From Naegleria lovaniensis (Eukaryota; Heterolobosea; Eutetramitea; Acrasida; Naegleriidae): DNA of 64,000 nt. The translations under genes were made by a program, and so were the position numbers. This document shows, piece after piece, positions 41,304 to 52,816 of this stretch. The notes beneath the pieces are model-generated. The model saw only the letters and a program-made list of their open reading frames with translations. It had not been told where the DNA came from and made no database searches. The first letter of the stretch is position 1; every line of letters starts with the position of its first letter. The stretch lies in contig NW_025407824.1 in NCBI RefSeq assembly GCF_003324165.1, positions 1,018,834 to 1,082,833 of the forward strand, read 5' to 3'.

Positions 41304-42680
41304 ATGCATAACACCATCAACCATGCCATTCTCGTTCATGGTAATAATCAACTCGGGCAACTTGGTACAGGAGATTTTACGAAACGAGAAATTCCCACTA
41401 AGGTAGAATTAGCACCTGGATATTCCGTTCGGAAAGTAGCCTGTGGTTTTGCTCATACGATTGTAATGGTTGCTGAAGAGAAATGTTGTTATAGCCATCG
41501 TCATCATCATCAATCTGACTTAAATCAAGCGATTGAACAACCCTGCTCATTCGCCTTGATGGGATGTGGAACCAACTGCTGCTCCCAACTCGCGCAACCA
41601 GGAAGTGCCTTCAACGACACTGAAATACCTCATCTGAGTCCCATTCAAAACTCAAAATGCTTACAAGAGATGAGATCCATACATTGCGGATGTAACTTTA
41701 CCATGATTTGTTCAAAAGATGGAAAATCATTGCATGCCATGGGTGATAATGCGAATGGTCAGATTGGATTGAGAAATTGGCTTGAAGTGAGCATGCCAAA
41801 TTCGGTGCCGTTGAAATCATTGAGAAATAACTTGACGAATGAATTCGATACCATTCTGAAAGTTTTCTGTGGTTATGATCATACAAGCGTCCTCTGTGAG
41901 AGCGGAAGTGTGTATTCAACGGGAAAGAACAATTTTAGGGAACTTGGATTTTCAAATAGTGCCATTCAAAATGATAGTCAATACACTTTAACAAGAGTGG
42001 CTTGTTTGGATACTATATTACAACCTACTGAGCGAGTGGAAATGATTGCATATGGAGAAAATCATTCCTTGTTGCTCATACGGAATGGAGAATCGAACAC
42101 AGATCGATTACTTGCGTGTGGAGACAACAAGTATGGAGCTTGTGGACTTGGAACGTCGGTGCATTTAGTACCAAGTTTTACCCAGGTTGACATTGGCAAC
42201 CAACAAACTGTACAACAAATTTCCAAAATTGCTTGCGGTGAATTTCACAGTGCTGTTTTAACAGAACGAGGAGATGTTTGGGTTACTGGAAGGAATAGTG
42301 AAGGTCAACTTTCATTTGGTAATTTAGATCACCGCTACAGGTTTACAAAAATTGATGTATTTGGATTAGCAATTTCGGACATTTCTCTTGGAAATTCTCA
42401 CTCCATATTTATTAGTGCCCTTAATCGACAATTGATGTTTGGAACAGGAGGTGGATTTGATCATCCCATCTCTCAAAAATCCAGGTTGCAACGAATAGAA
42501 TTTGGAAAGGAAAATAACTACATGCTAGTGAATAGCGCAGCTTGTGGTGGGTTGCACACCGTTTTTTATAGGGATCAAGACGTGGAGGATGGAATATCGT
42601 CCCAACTAATGAAACGAAAAGTATTGTCTTGCTCCAAAGGTAATTTGTTGGTAGATATTGCCATTCATGCTACAATTTGA
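41304..42680 (+). CDS. RCC1-repeat beta-propeller protein
   Basis: 458 residues from the ATG at 41304; the in-frame TTG at 41256 is rejected. It begins almost at once with an RCC1 blade (ILVHGNNQLGQLGTGDF). Further blades include MGCGTNCCSQLA, AMGDNANGQIGL, STGKNNFRELGF, CGDNKYGACGLG and VTGRNSEGQLSFG, with the usual intervening VACGFAHTIVM/CGEFHSAVL strands. Seven blades fit the length. RCC1 itself is the Ran exchange factor; most protist RCC1 proteins are adaptors and no Ran-specific feature is seen here. It is divergent from the METTL25-like gene, 177 bp apart. Confidence 0.85.
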   Translation: MHNTINHAILVHGNNQLGQLGTGDFTKREIPTKVELAPGYSVRKVACGFAHTIVMVAEEKCCYSHRHHHQSDLNQAIEQPCSFALMGCGTNCCSQLAQPGSAFNDTEIPHLSPIQNSKCLQEMRSIHCGCNFTMICSKDGKSLHAMGDNANGQIGLRNWLEVSMPNSVPLKSLRNNLTNEFDTILKVFCGYDHTSVLCESGSVYSTGKNNFRELGFSNSAIQNDSQYTLTRVACLDTILQPTERVEMIAYGENHSLLLIRNGESNTDRLLACGDNKYGACGLGTSVHLVPSFTQVDIGNQQTVQQISKIACGEFHSAVLTERGDVWVTGRNSEGQLSFGNLDHRYRFTKIDVFGLAISDISLGNSHSIFISALNRQLMFGTGGGFDHPISQKSRLQRIEFGKENNYMLVNSAACGGLHTVFYRDQDVEDGISSQLMKRKVLSCSKGNLLVDIAIHATI

Positions 42681-42800
42681 AATGAGACACTCCCTTGTCC
42701 AAATGAGCAAATTTGAAGAACTCTTAATTTGATTCTTCAACCAGTAGATAGTGGGTTTCCATCGAGTTGAGGCATTTGTAACTAATAATTCCTTGTAAAT

Positions 42801-44894
42801 TTATTGCAACTGTATCTTCTTCTTTTTTGGCATTGTTTCAGCTTTCTCATCAGCAAGTTCAATAAGATTTCTTTTCTTTCCACATTGCAATAGTTCACTC
42901 CAACAAATTACAAACGTATCCTTGACTTGGTTTCTATTGATGCTACTGATGATACTGCTAAAGAATTTGTCAATCGTTTGGCAATAAGAGAGAGGAGAGT
43001 AGAATTGACGACCGGAAAAACGGTTAGCATCAAAGGGAAGAAGAATTCCATCTAGTGTCTTATAGGTTTCGTTCATTGTTTCAAGGATGTCCAGAGCAAG
43101 TGCAACTTCTTCTTCAGCACAAAAGTTTTCATAGGCTGATTTAAAATCTTGTTTTAACTCTAATCGTAGGAGCTCAGAGCTGTAGGCACTTTCTTCAATT
43201 CGATACGAAACTACAGACTTTAAAATAACTTGAATAATATTGGCTCTCCAGCTTGAAGATGCATATAACTCGTCATTCCAATTCAATAATCCATTTTCAA
43301 ACAATGGTTTCAAAAGTACTTGCCAGTTTTCTTTCAAAAATTTTGTGTCAATTAGATATTGCGATGCGATGACTTCACTTAGCATATTTCTGCAATACTT
43401 GATTAAGGAGCCTCCTTTTTTAAAATCTGTCATATAGTTCATGTATGGCTTGAGCTCAGAATTAATCATATCTTGTTTCGAGTCTTCGGTATAGTAAAAG
43501 AATGGATTTCGTAAAAAAACTAACTTCTTTAACGTCTTGCCAGCAAAAATAAAATCTAATAATCGTCGTCTAGGCTGTTTCCTAGTCATGCTAACATTTG
43601 ATAAATCCAATTGAACTTCATCTATTGAGCAAGACTTTTCCAACTTGCAATGTTCGTCCAAAGTTTCAAGATCAATCAAATCATTTTCATTGATACAATC
43701 AACAATTAGGATAGTTTCAATATTCTGCAATATCGAGAGTGTTTGTGAGTCATACTCAACATTTGTGGAAGCAAGTCTATCTTCATCAAGTTCATTACTT
43801 TCGACATCCACAATGTCATGGTCGTCATCGTTTTCTTCTTCCTCATCAACAGTATAATCTTGATCGTCATTATCGAACTCTATGAAATCATCCATATCTT
43901 CCTCTTCTTCAGCTTTTCCTTTCGAAGATGGTTCAGAATATCCGACATCAGAAATGCTATTTCCTACTTCGAGTGACGGGAAAAATGATACTTGAGCTGC
44001 ACTCTTTTGTTTAGTGGGAAGTTTGGGTATTGTGAAATTGTGAACTGCTTTTTCGTTGACCCATCCTACAGTGATGGAAACAATCTTGATGGTTTGGAAT
44101 GTGGTGGCGTTGTGCATCATACCTTTGATTGGTGCAGGAGTTGGTGGGAAAAATTCTGCTTCCAATGTCAGTGAGGTTGGTCCTGAAGGGCTCATCAGTG
44201 GATCACGTTGAGTCGATGATGTCAATGTACTACAAGTACTAACTAGGGTGAGTCTCTTTAAAATGTATTCCATTTCGGGTATTGACAAGCCAAGGAATTC
44301 AAGATGAGAAATTATGGTTTTAGGTCCAATAATTGCTGATGATGAAGATGATGATGAAATAAATTGCTCTAGCATTGTTAAAGGGTAATTAATTTTCATT
44401 CTAGTTTTTACGTCCTGAAAGACTGGTTTGTTGTTTTTTCGGATATATTCATCATCATCTTGATTCATATCTGGAAATTTGGAAAATGTAAGTAATGAAA
44501 GTGCGACAGTGCCATTATAAATATTCGATCGCAAACGATGTACAGTATTGTTCCAGGCAGTACTGATCGCTCTCATCAAAAACAAAGCTTGAATCGGATG
44601 AAGAAATTGGAGAATATTATGTTGAATGATAGGATTGTGAGAGAGGAGAGTGGAAGCATCTTGTTGTACTATTGCTTCCGATGATGAGAATGGAATGGAA
44701 AACAAGAAAGAGTTGTTAGTTCCGCTTGTAGAGGATGATGTTGGTGTCATTAATGGTGTATTTAAATTATTAAATGAATGATGATGATTCATTGATGTTG
44801 TTGGTGTTGTTGTGTTATCCTCCGTTTCACCACCAAATGTACCATCCGAGAGCAAACTGAAATCATCTTGAAGGGAGAAGGGATTTAAAGACAT
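42801..44894 (-). CDS. F-box-like protein with an acidic central region
   Basis: 697 residues; the ATG at 44894 follows an A-tract. After a Ser/Thr/Asn-rich N-terminus, residues about 85-130 (NPIIQHNILQFLHPIQALFLMRAISTAWNNTV) fit an F-box helical pattern: a hydrophobic face, then the W of the last helix. A very acidic segment lies near 325-375 (EEEEDMDDFIEFDNDDQD). LRR-like strands (IETILIVDCINENDL, LKKLVFLRNPF) follow, then a helical C-terminus ending in a lysine-rich KKKKIQLQ. The LP dipeptide expected at the F-box start is missing, so the F-box call is moderate. Confidence 0.65.
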   Translation of the reverse strand: MSLNPFSLQDDFSLLSDGTFGGETEDNTTTPTTSMNHHHSFNNLNTPLMTPTSSSTSGTNNSFLFSIPFSSSEAIVQQDASTLLSHNPIIQHNILQFLHPIQALFLMRAISTAWNNTVHRLRSNIYNGTVALSLLTFSKFPDMNQDDDEYIRKNNKPVFQDVKTRMKINYPLTMLEQFISSSSSSSAIIGPKTIISHLEFLGLSIPEMEYILKRLTLVSTCSTLTSSTQRDPLMSPSGPTSLTLEAEFFPPTPAPIKGMMHNATTFQTIKIVSITVGWVNEKAVHNFTIPKLPTKQKSAAQVSFFPSLEVGNSISDVGYSEPSSKGKAEEEEDMDDFIEFDNDDQDYTVDEEEENDDDHDIVDVESNELDEDRLASTNVEYDSQTLSILQNIETILIVDCINENDLIDLETLDEHCKLEKSCSIDEVQLDLSNVSMTRKQPRRRLLDFIFAGKTLKKLVFLRNPFFYYTEDSKQDMINSELKPYMNYMTDFKKGGSLIKYCRNMLSEVIASQYLIDTKFLKENWQVLLKPLFENGLLNWNDELYASSSWRANIIQVILKSVVSYRIEESAYSSELLRLELKQDFKSAYENFCAEEEVALALDILETMNETYKTLDGILLPFDANRFSGRQFYSPLSYCQTIDKFFSSIISSINRNQVKDTFVICWSELLQCGKKRNLIELADEKAETMPKKKKIQLQ

Positions 44895-45119
44895 TTTTTT
44901 TGTAAAAAGAAAAAGTCAACACACAACAACAAGGAACGGTTGTATCGGATTGGGATTCCTTTTTAATCATGATTTGAATGACTAGCAGTGACTGTGTGAA
45001 AATCATGAGTCAAGTTCTGTCAAGTTGAAGATTGGAGCACTCTAAAAAAAATTATTATTGTTAATAACAACACGAACTACTCTTTTTGATCTTGAGAATT
45101 TGCCATCATCAAAACATCA

Positions 45120-46707
45120 ATGCCTAACTCCTCATTCTCCATTCCCTTCTACATTTGTGGTCAAGGAATTACCTGTAGTAACATCAAAGGATGTGGACGT
45201 TCGTATCGGAGTAACCATGACACCATAGTGTTGATGAATGATTCTCTCGCAACCAAAGATGAACTCATTTCAACCATACCAAACTCCTCCTTTATTCGAC
45301 TCTCCATTCCTGAAAATGTTCCCAACTATTCCATACCTCTTCATGCTGCCTATGGTCCTCCTCCTTCGTATATTCGGAAAGTTTCAAGTGGTGCTGATTA
45401 TTGTTTGATTTTACTGAATGATGGATCGTTATTTTCATGTGGCATGAATGAGCACAAGCAATTAGCGATCACACCAGAACAATGGAATGAGAGTAGTAAT
45501 GATCATTCCGAGACCAAATCATCTTCAAATTTTGACCACGACCACCACTCTTCTCAAAACACTCTCACGGAACGAAAAATATTTCAAGTGAAATTGTTAG
45601 AACATGTCAAAATCAAGACGATGGAATGTGGCTCGCATTACTCACTCATTGTTTCTGAAAATAATGACTTGTATGGATGTGGTGTCAATGACTATAATCA
45701 AATTTCACTTGGTGAAACATTCTCGAGATATCCTCAATTGGTGGATTATGGTCGAGAGGTTGGTGATGAAATGTAAGTTTTGGGTTCAGAAAAATTGCAA
45801 TTTGAGTTGGTAAATGTTGAATTTTGGAAAATTCTAATTATCACAATATAGAACACACGTGGCATGTTGCTTTTCATTCTCACTATTTGTCCTCAATTCT
45901 CGTAAATTGAGATTAATGGGACAAAATTGGGTCTATGAACAAGATATTCATCAAAAATTATCGAATGGTCGTCTCTCTCCAAAACAAGATTTTCACGTGT
46001 TTGATTGTAATGTCAAGAAGATTGTTACAGGTGGTTTTCATTTTGTCGTTCTTCTCCAAAATGGAACAGTTTATGGAGGCGGAGACAATGCATCTAATCA
46101 ATACGGAAATTTTGACCATGAAAACCAGAATACCATCTTTTATAATATTACTGAAAAGAACTTTGAAAATCAACAAATTATTGATGTGAGTTGTGGAGGA
46201 GACAATACTGCATTTTTGACTGCTGACGGAGAGTTGTACGTGTGTGGAATTAATAACCATCAATTTACTGCCAAGTACTGCGAGCGTTATTCGACAATGA
46301 CCAAGATGGACTATAAAAGACCATTGGTTCGAATATTCGCTGGAGATAGTTACTCGTGTGCCATTTTAGATGATGGAACTATGACTTTGAGGTTGGTATT
46401 GACTGTTGGAATTTCATGTGTAAATTTTCACAACTTTTTTCACACTAAAATTAGAGGAAAAAACGAAAAGCATCAATTAGGTTCAATACTAGCTGATATG
46501 AATGAAAACACTTTCCATATGAAATGCTTATTCCCAGAGATACATAATCCATCAGATATAACCGTTTCCATGGGATACTACAATACTGTTGTTTATTGTA
46601 GCAAAAGCTTGTCAATTACCAAACATTTTCTATTTATTTCAAAACGAATTAATTGTGAACACCTCAGTGATGTTGCATTTATTGTAAATACCACTCATTT
46701 GCATTAA
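45120..46707 (+). CDS. RCC1-repeat protein ending in a truncated BTB domain, three exons
   Basis: Exons are 45120-45772, 45852-46391 and 46455-46707, 481 residues. Intron 1 (79 nt) has a GTAAGT donor. Intron 2 (63 nt, GTTGGT...AAATTAG) contains no stop and keeps frame if retained, but splicing restores the RCC1 motif LRGKNEKHQLGS. RCC1 blades are visible: IRKVSSGADYCLILLNDGSLFSCG, MECGSHYSLIVSENNDLYGCG and VSCGGDNTAFLTADGELYVCG. The final residues, CEHLSDVAFIVNTTHLH, match the first strand of a BTB domain and then stop. In RCC1-BTB proteins a further 90-100 residues would follow. A 23-bp direct repeat at the 3' end (46641 and 46715) suggests the truncation came from a local rearrangement. Confidence 0.78.
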
Positions 46708-46737
46708 TATATGAAAAACGAATTAATTGTGAACACC
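46641..46737 (+). repeat. 23-bp direct repeat at the 3' end of the RCC1-BTB gene
   Basis: The identical 23 bp occur at 46641-46663, inside the last exon, and at 46715-46737, after its stop codon; the offset is 74 bp. The intervening sequence holds the stop codon that ends the BTB stub. Confidence 0.85.
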
Positions 46738-46782
46738 GAGTTGTGTGACGACTAAAAAAGGCAATTTCATAATTTCAAAAAA

Positions 46783-48343
46783 ATGTCTTCATTTTCTCCC
46801 TTGCTCGAAACAATGATGTTCGAACCATCATCCTTCTCACCCGTTCTGGACAAGGTATTTGTATCTAACACTTCTAATACAACTGTTGATCCGTTCTCAT
46901 GGCAATTTTTGGTCGGAGTTCATCCCGTGTTTCAAACATTAATTTTTACTTTCATCAATGCTCTCACGACAGCGTTAGGAGCAAGTTTGATATTTTGTAC
47001 AGTGTGTTGTTCAAAATTAGACACGACTCATAGAAATGAAGACAAAGAAAATCCGAACACTGTCACCAAATGGGTCACTAAATTCGTTAATTTATTTTAT
47101 GAATTGTCTTTCAAAATAGGATTATTTCAACAAAATCAAAACAAAACAGCTTCATTTTCTAACGACTTATTTATTCCTCTTTCGATTGGATTTGGTGGAG
47201 GAGTCATGCTTGCAGGTTTGTATTTTGTGTGAATAACAATTGTCTCATGTGAAAATTAATTGTATTGAATATCACAAAGCTTCCTTTTTTAGTTTGTTAC
47301 TTCCAGCTTTAAACCACTTCTCGAATACTGAAGCATCCAAATCTCATTCATTATTCGCCATTGGATCAAGCTTCTTTGTAGGAGTTTTGGCAATCTTAAT
47401 ATTTGATGCAATCATTCACAAAGTTCAAGATGTTGTGGAAAGGAAAATATCAACCCGAAGTGGTTCTCAGATGGAAAATGTCAGAGATCAAATTCAATTA
47501 GAAGAAACACCTTCAATGAATGAAAATTCGACACATGTCAATAACACTGAAAACATTGAAAGTTATAACAACTTGGAGGAAGGTGGAATCAATGAAGGTG
47601 AAACTTCTTTGGATGAAAACAATACAGTATCTGTTCGTAACATTGGAGAAAATAGTGCAACCTGCAATTCATGTATTGAGGATCCAATGACATTTCATGA
47701 CAAGTCTCAAAATAATTTGAGAGACAGTCGACATGGTGTCAGAAGAAGCTGGATTATATTTGTCGCAATGACATTGCATAACATACCTGGTATGTATAAT
47801 TCTGTGTCACATACTATTTCTAAAATGACATCTTGGATAACAATATCCAAATAATTGTTGTTTGCACTTGAAACATTAGAGGGAATTATTGTTGGAGTTG
47901 CATTTGCAGCTGCATCAAATTCTAGCACTTCTGGAGCAACATTGGCATCTGCCATTGGCCTTTCGCTTGGAATTGCTATTCAAAATATTACAGAAGGTGT
48001 TGCTGTGACTTTTCCTATTTATGGCAATGAGTGTAGAAAAATTATGAAAAAGAAAAATTACGGCATCCAGTGGAAACTCGTTGCGAAATCCTTCTTTCTA
48101 GGCGCAATTTCAGGAATAACAGAACCAATGGGTGGATTATTTGGATGTCTTTTAGTTTTTGCGTCAGCTGCCATACTTCCTTATTCCCTTGCCTTTGCGA
48201 GTGGTGTCATGGTTTATGTGGTGATTCATGAGTTAATTCCATTAATGTTTGTGGTGCCCAGTAGACTTGTAGCAAAATTGTCAACCTTAATGTTCATGGT
48301 TGGATTTGTTGCCATGATGGCTCTCGACATTGGACTTGCTTAG
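46783..48343 (+). CDS. ZIP-family zinc transporter, three exons
   Basis: Exons are 46783-47219, 47293-47789 and 47880-48343, 465 residues; the ATG follows A7. Intron 1 is 73 nt (GTATTT), intron 2 is 90 nt (GTATGT). Splicing restores GGGVMLAGFLLLPALNHF (TM2) and TLHNIPEGIIVGVAFA (TM4 metal motif HNxPEG). TM5 has IQNITEGVAV and the tail carries EPMGG, as in the ZIP11/GufA-like branch. A charged cytosolic loop (about 195-305) separates TM3 and TM4. ZIP proteins move Zn2+ or Fe2+ into the cytosol. If intron 1 were retained the protein would stop after LYFV. Confidence 0.9.
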
Positions 48344-48463
48344 AATTTGTGAAGCAACATGAGAATCTAAATGATGCAACAGAGTGATACACTTCTTTTG
48401 CCATTCAGAGGACCAATAGACACGTAACTCTTTATTAAACATGTTCGAGTCAAATATCATGTT

Positions 48464-49506
48464 TTAACATGCCGTAGTTAATGTGAAATTGGTACTGACT
48501 TGAGCCAACAATCTTGAATGAGGTCTTGAAGCTCCACATTCACCTTCACATGCATTGATCACAACCTTGTAAAGTCCAGGGAACCACATTAAATCTTGTG
48601 AATCATCATTTTGAGTTTTGATCTCAAATTTAATTTCATAAGATCCTGGCATGAAACCATTGGCTTGATAGTATCTCTCAATAATTTGTTCAACAGAGAA
48701 AGGACCTGTCACTTGAAGGATGACTTGACCTGGGCCAGATTCATTGAAAACATTTAATCTGGAATAGGCAAGGACTTTTCCACCACATTCACTCACTTGT
48801 GGAGAAACACCTGGAGATGTGAAAGTAGCGCAAGTCTTGGCTGTGCAGTCATGAATGGGACAAACATTCATTAATTGACATCCATAGACAGGATCAAGAT
48901 CGGCTTTCTTCAAAATTGCAATGAATGCATTCACTCCAACAACTATTCGTTCCAATCACATTTCCAAAGTGTTTTTGAAAGTATATAATAATAATGAGGA
49001 ACTCGATGATAAATTCTTTCAACAATGAATGACTTACCTGTACAAAGCAGTTCACAAGTTTGATAAGCATATGGAAAGAGTGGAGGAACATATTGACACA
49101 AATCAACACACGAAACAACAACTCCTGTGTCAATGGCAGCCATCAAATCAGCAACAGCAAAATCCAACAAATTCACACATGCTTCACACAATTCACTTCC
49201 TGCTAAATTGGTACGAACTTGAACCATTGAAAAGGAAGCTATACTTGGCTTATGATGAGAGGATGGAGATTTCTTAGCAAGTTTGTTTAATGAATAATTG
49301 ATCAATTTGTTTGTCAATTCCTTGTCTTTCAAAACTTCATTCTTCACTTGCTCTTTGAATGCCATGGAGGGACTGAGATTTGCGTCTGATGATTGTTGTT
49401 GGGTTGATTTAAAGCTAATGTCAATGGCTTGCACTAACGCGAAAGCCAACAACAAGGAGATGCACAAGATCGCGATGAAGGTGAGTGAACGAGTGAATGG
49501 TTTCAT
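48464..49506 (-). CDS. Secreted saposin-type (SapB) domain protein, two exons
   Basis: Exons are 49506-49038 and 48942-48464; the intron 48943-49037 (95 nt, GTAAGT donor, CGAATAG acceptor) joins CELLCT to VVGVNAF, 315 residues. The ATG follows A6. A signal peptide covers about residues 1-27. The SapB half carries the six-cysteine pattern: SELCEACVNLLDF, VSCVDLCQYVP, YQTCELLC and YGCQLMNVC. Saposin-like proteins bind or disturb lipids; in amoebae some, such as amoebapores and naegleriapores, form pores, but most are lipid carriers and I see no basis to call this one a toxin. The C-terminal 140 residues are beta-rich with further cysteines and are unassigned. Confidence 0.8.
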
Positions 49507-49733
49507 TTTTTTGGGTGACTTGACAGCATTTCAAATTCCCTTTAAAGAGAAACCTCGTCGATAAAAGGAAATTTGTGAAAATTTCAGCAACATTGAAACT
49601 GGCTCTTGAAACAAACAATTATGTGAATTGACCTGAGAATTGACGAAACAGTTGGATTGAGGAAATTTAATTAGATTGGATTGCTTCAGTGGAACGATTT
49701 GGTTGATTGGATAGAACATTGAAATCATCCAGA

Positions 49734-50790
49734 TTACAACACAATCACTCCCAAATCACGTGCTAACCTTTTAATCAACTCATGATGTGTATTTTTGTGT
49801 TGAAACATTTCATAAAATGTTCGACATGCTATTGAAAAGTTATACAAGGTTTTTGGATCACCAATAAACATCATAATGCAATATAACATGTCGTATTGAT
49901 TACTCAAGGGTTTCAAATCTAATGTAAGCCTTATATTGTCTTGATTGTCACTTGTTTCATCATCGTGATGGTCATTATGGTCTTCTTCATCATCATCTTC
50001 TTCATCGTCTTTGTGCTCGTCATCACTGAGAGTGTTACACCAAGAATCTGGTATTTTAGATTCTTGATCTACCCGATTTAGACGATAATGATATTGCCTC
50101 AATAAAGCGTCACAATAGTCCATTGGTCCAATTTCCTCCAATATCTCTCTAACCATATTCTTGATTTCTCTATCTTCTGGCTGTTGATTCGGTATTGCGA
50201 GTTTTCTTCGTTTGTTAGAAACATCATCTTCTTCCTCACTATTGTTCTCATTCATCAATTCCTCTTCTTCTCTCTTTTCAATTTTGTCCTTAAAATATTT
50301 AATTAACACTTGATCGGAGACGTTTGGTGCCAACTCTGCCAATTCAAAATAACGAAACATGTGTATCGGATGAATGACAGTTAAAAATTCATTGGTGCAT
50401 GCCTTCACATGTGGATACTCTCCAGAAATGCATGATAGATAGGGACGGTATAATTTTTCACTTTGTTCCTCTGCATGCATGAACATGTTAGCACTGTAAA
50501 GTGTGGTTTCAATTCCACCTTCAAACTCACTAAAATCTGTATCGTTGTCGTCTCCAAACAAACCTGTAAACAAGGGAAGTGCAGCAAATTCTGACATGGG
50601 AAAGCCTCTCATCGTGTAAAATTTCATCGGGAACCACAATTGGGTCTGATAAACTTGAGAAAAATCTTGCAATAACTTGTTCACATCCACACAGAACACA
50701 GGTTCTCCAGTTTCATCATCAATTTTTTCAATGTGTTTCTCTGATGATTTATTTTGAAAGTTATTATAATGTACATACTCAAATATTGGT
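49734..50790 (-). CDS. F-box-like protein, 5' end missing
   Basis: The open frame begins after a TAA at 50805-50807. A splice acceptor (GATTGTTAG) would put the exon start at 50790, but no exon 1 with an ATG and a matching donor was found. A GTG at 50699 is not a likely start. About 350 residues are readable: a body with WFPMKFYTMRGFP, an acidic stretch (EEDDDEEDHNDHHDDE) and a C-terminal F-box-like segment (LYCIMMFIGDPKTLYNFSIACRTFYEMF). It overlaps the decayed + strand gene region at its 5' end and may itself be a truncated copy. Confidence 0.5.
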
Positions 50791-51009
50791 CTAACAATCG
50801 AAAATTAACAATCAACACTTTATAATCGGTACGACATTTGGTACGTGCCATGTGTATTTTTTTCTGTTTGCATTCTCCAAGATTGGAGCACAATCACTGT
50901 AACAGCTCACCATTACAAATATCAAAACCGCAACTGGATGAACTGTGGTCTTCAAAAAAATGGGCCTCTTCGAACCGTATTCCAAGAATATTTCAAAGAC
51001 CAAAAATCA

Positions 51010-51655
51010 ACAGAAGCAACAGCAACAACATTTTATCGAATACTAATATCATCATTCATCATATCATTCCGTATTTAAAACAAAATGAACATTTCATTTT
51101 CTGCTGTTTGTTCCGCATGGAGAAATATCATCAAATCATCATCAATTTTTACATCTCCTAAAATAACTGAATTATATTTATATTCAACAAATTTCAAACC
51201 ATCCATTCCATCCATTCCAAATACAACACTAACATCATTGAATGTAGGTGGGGTCGACCTTTCATTGAAAGATGTGAAAAATCAGCAACAATTTGACATT
51301 TCTCAAAACACTTGAGATTGGAAACCTCAGTAGCAAAGGAATGAATTTAATAATGAATGGAGGATTAACACAACTTGCTCCATCTGAACAAGTGTTTGTT
51401 GATAGAATTGTTGGACATGTAATTTCTTACAATTTAGAAATACTATGGATCAATGAGAGCCAATTACTGAAACTGTTAATAACCAAATGTGGTATTGATT
51501 TAGATGGTGTAAAACATATTTCCAAATTGTTGTTTGTGAAACATTTGAATATTGCTCATGGCTTGTTCGGATCTGAAGGAGCAAAATATGGAATGCAAAA
51601 TCTTACAGATTTGAACATTTTATACTGCAAGATTGGAAATGATGGCCTCAAATAG
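51010..51655 (+). pseudogene. Decayed F-box/LRR gene
   Basis: The F-box is split over two frames: ILSNTNIIIHHIIPYLKQ in one, FSAVCSAWRNIIKSS in the next (break near 51085-51105). A second break at about 51290 moves the LRR part (LTSLNVGGVDLSL, then FLKTLEIGNLSSKG) by one more base. The remaining repeat units (LTDLNILYCKIGNDGLK, VKHLNIAHGLFGSEGAK) match the N-terminal part of the common amoeba LRR type. There is no start codon in frame and the array is short. Confidence 0.7.
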
Positions 51656-52816
51656 TTTCAAATGGAGAGCTCATTAGGGTGCTAAAGTTTTTGTAATACA
51701 CAGTTAAGTCGTCATCAACATTCCACTCCGACTCGAATCACACCAACCACGAATTGAGGAGCCCAAATGATGTCATGAAAAATCATCCCGAAACAACAAG
51801 ATTTCCACCTTCGACATGGATTGTTGGTGATTACGGTGAAGTTGTTCCCATGGTCTATCCTCATCATGATGACAACAATAAGAACAACAACCATCATCAA
51901 GGGGATGCTCCACCTGTTGACATGGCACTTCAGAAGAAACAGAACCTTCTTCCATTCACAAACAAGACCATTCTTCTCCTCTTCGAATTTCCATTCATCA
52001 TTGGAGAAGTTGGTGTTGATGTGGTGAGTGTTGATGTGGTGAGTGTTGTTGTTGGTGATAGATTGGTGTCTCCTGTCATCATGACGAGTGGAGAGAGTGG
52101 GGAAGAAGAAGACACTAAAAAACGAGAGGTTTCATCGTTTTCATACTTGTTGTTGCAATGAGGAGGATGATCCATTACTCATGATGGGAATCCAGTCTCG
52201 AAGGTCCTACATGCAACAGCCCTGTTGGGACATTTAACCAACCACTCAACAACCATCGCTCGACATAGATCCAATTCGGGAGGAACTTTGAATGGCAGCT
52301 TTTCTAGAAATTCAATGATGAATGGTCATGAAGATGATGAGGATTCATTTCGTTTGGAAATGATGAGGAGAAGACAAAAAAAAGAAAATCTTTTGACAAC
52401 AGGCAAGGAAAAAAACATTCCAAATTTGAGTGCACAGTTATGGCCACCGTTGAAGAAATCAAATGGGAACAATGCTTTATCAGTGGGAAGATGGAAAAGA
52501 TTTTGGAATGCTTTTTGGAGTTTTTTAATTGCCTTGTTTTACTTTATCATTCATTTTCGATCGAGAATGAAAATTTATGGACCTTTGATGTGGAATTTCA
52601 TTGTAAATGTGACAAAATGAATTTGGATGAATTTTGGAATTGCATTTCTCAAGATTGTCATTTATTCCCTCTCCACACTTGTTGAACTTTATTAATGGAA
52701 GGCATAATCTCGACCATTAACATACGAACTACCTTCTCTCAACAGCGAAGTTGATGATCATTAAGGTTATGAAACACTTGAATTGATCCTTACCAATCCA
52801 AAATGACCAAAATAAT
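51656..52816. other. Ambiguous low-complexity segment, possible gene remains
   Basis: Contains two open stretches without a good start: 51754-52161 + (His/Asp/Val-rich, with a near-repeat of gttgatgtggtgagt) and 52225-52620 + (Arg/Ser-rich, TTG start). A third, 52440-52685 +, has an ATG but no A-tract and reads like an isolated acidic fragment. None has a recognisable domain. I would not call a functional gene here. Confidence 0.35.

Noticed and set aside
48464-49506. Calling the saposin-domain protein a pore-forming toxin
   Set aside because: One SapB domain with a signal peptide is not enough; most such proteins handle lipids without forming pores.
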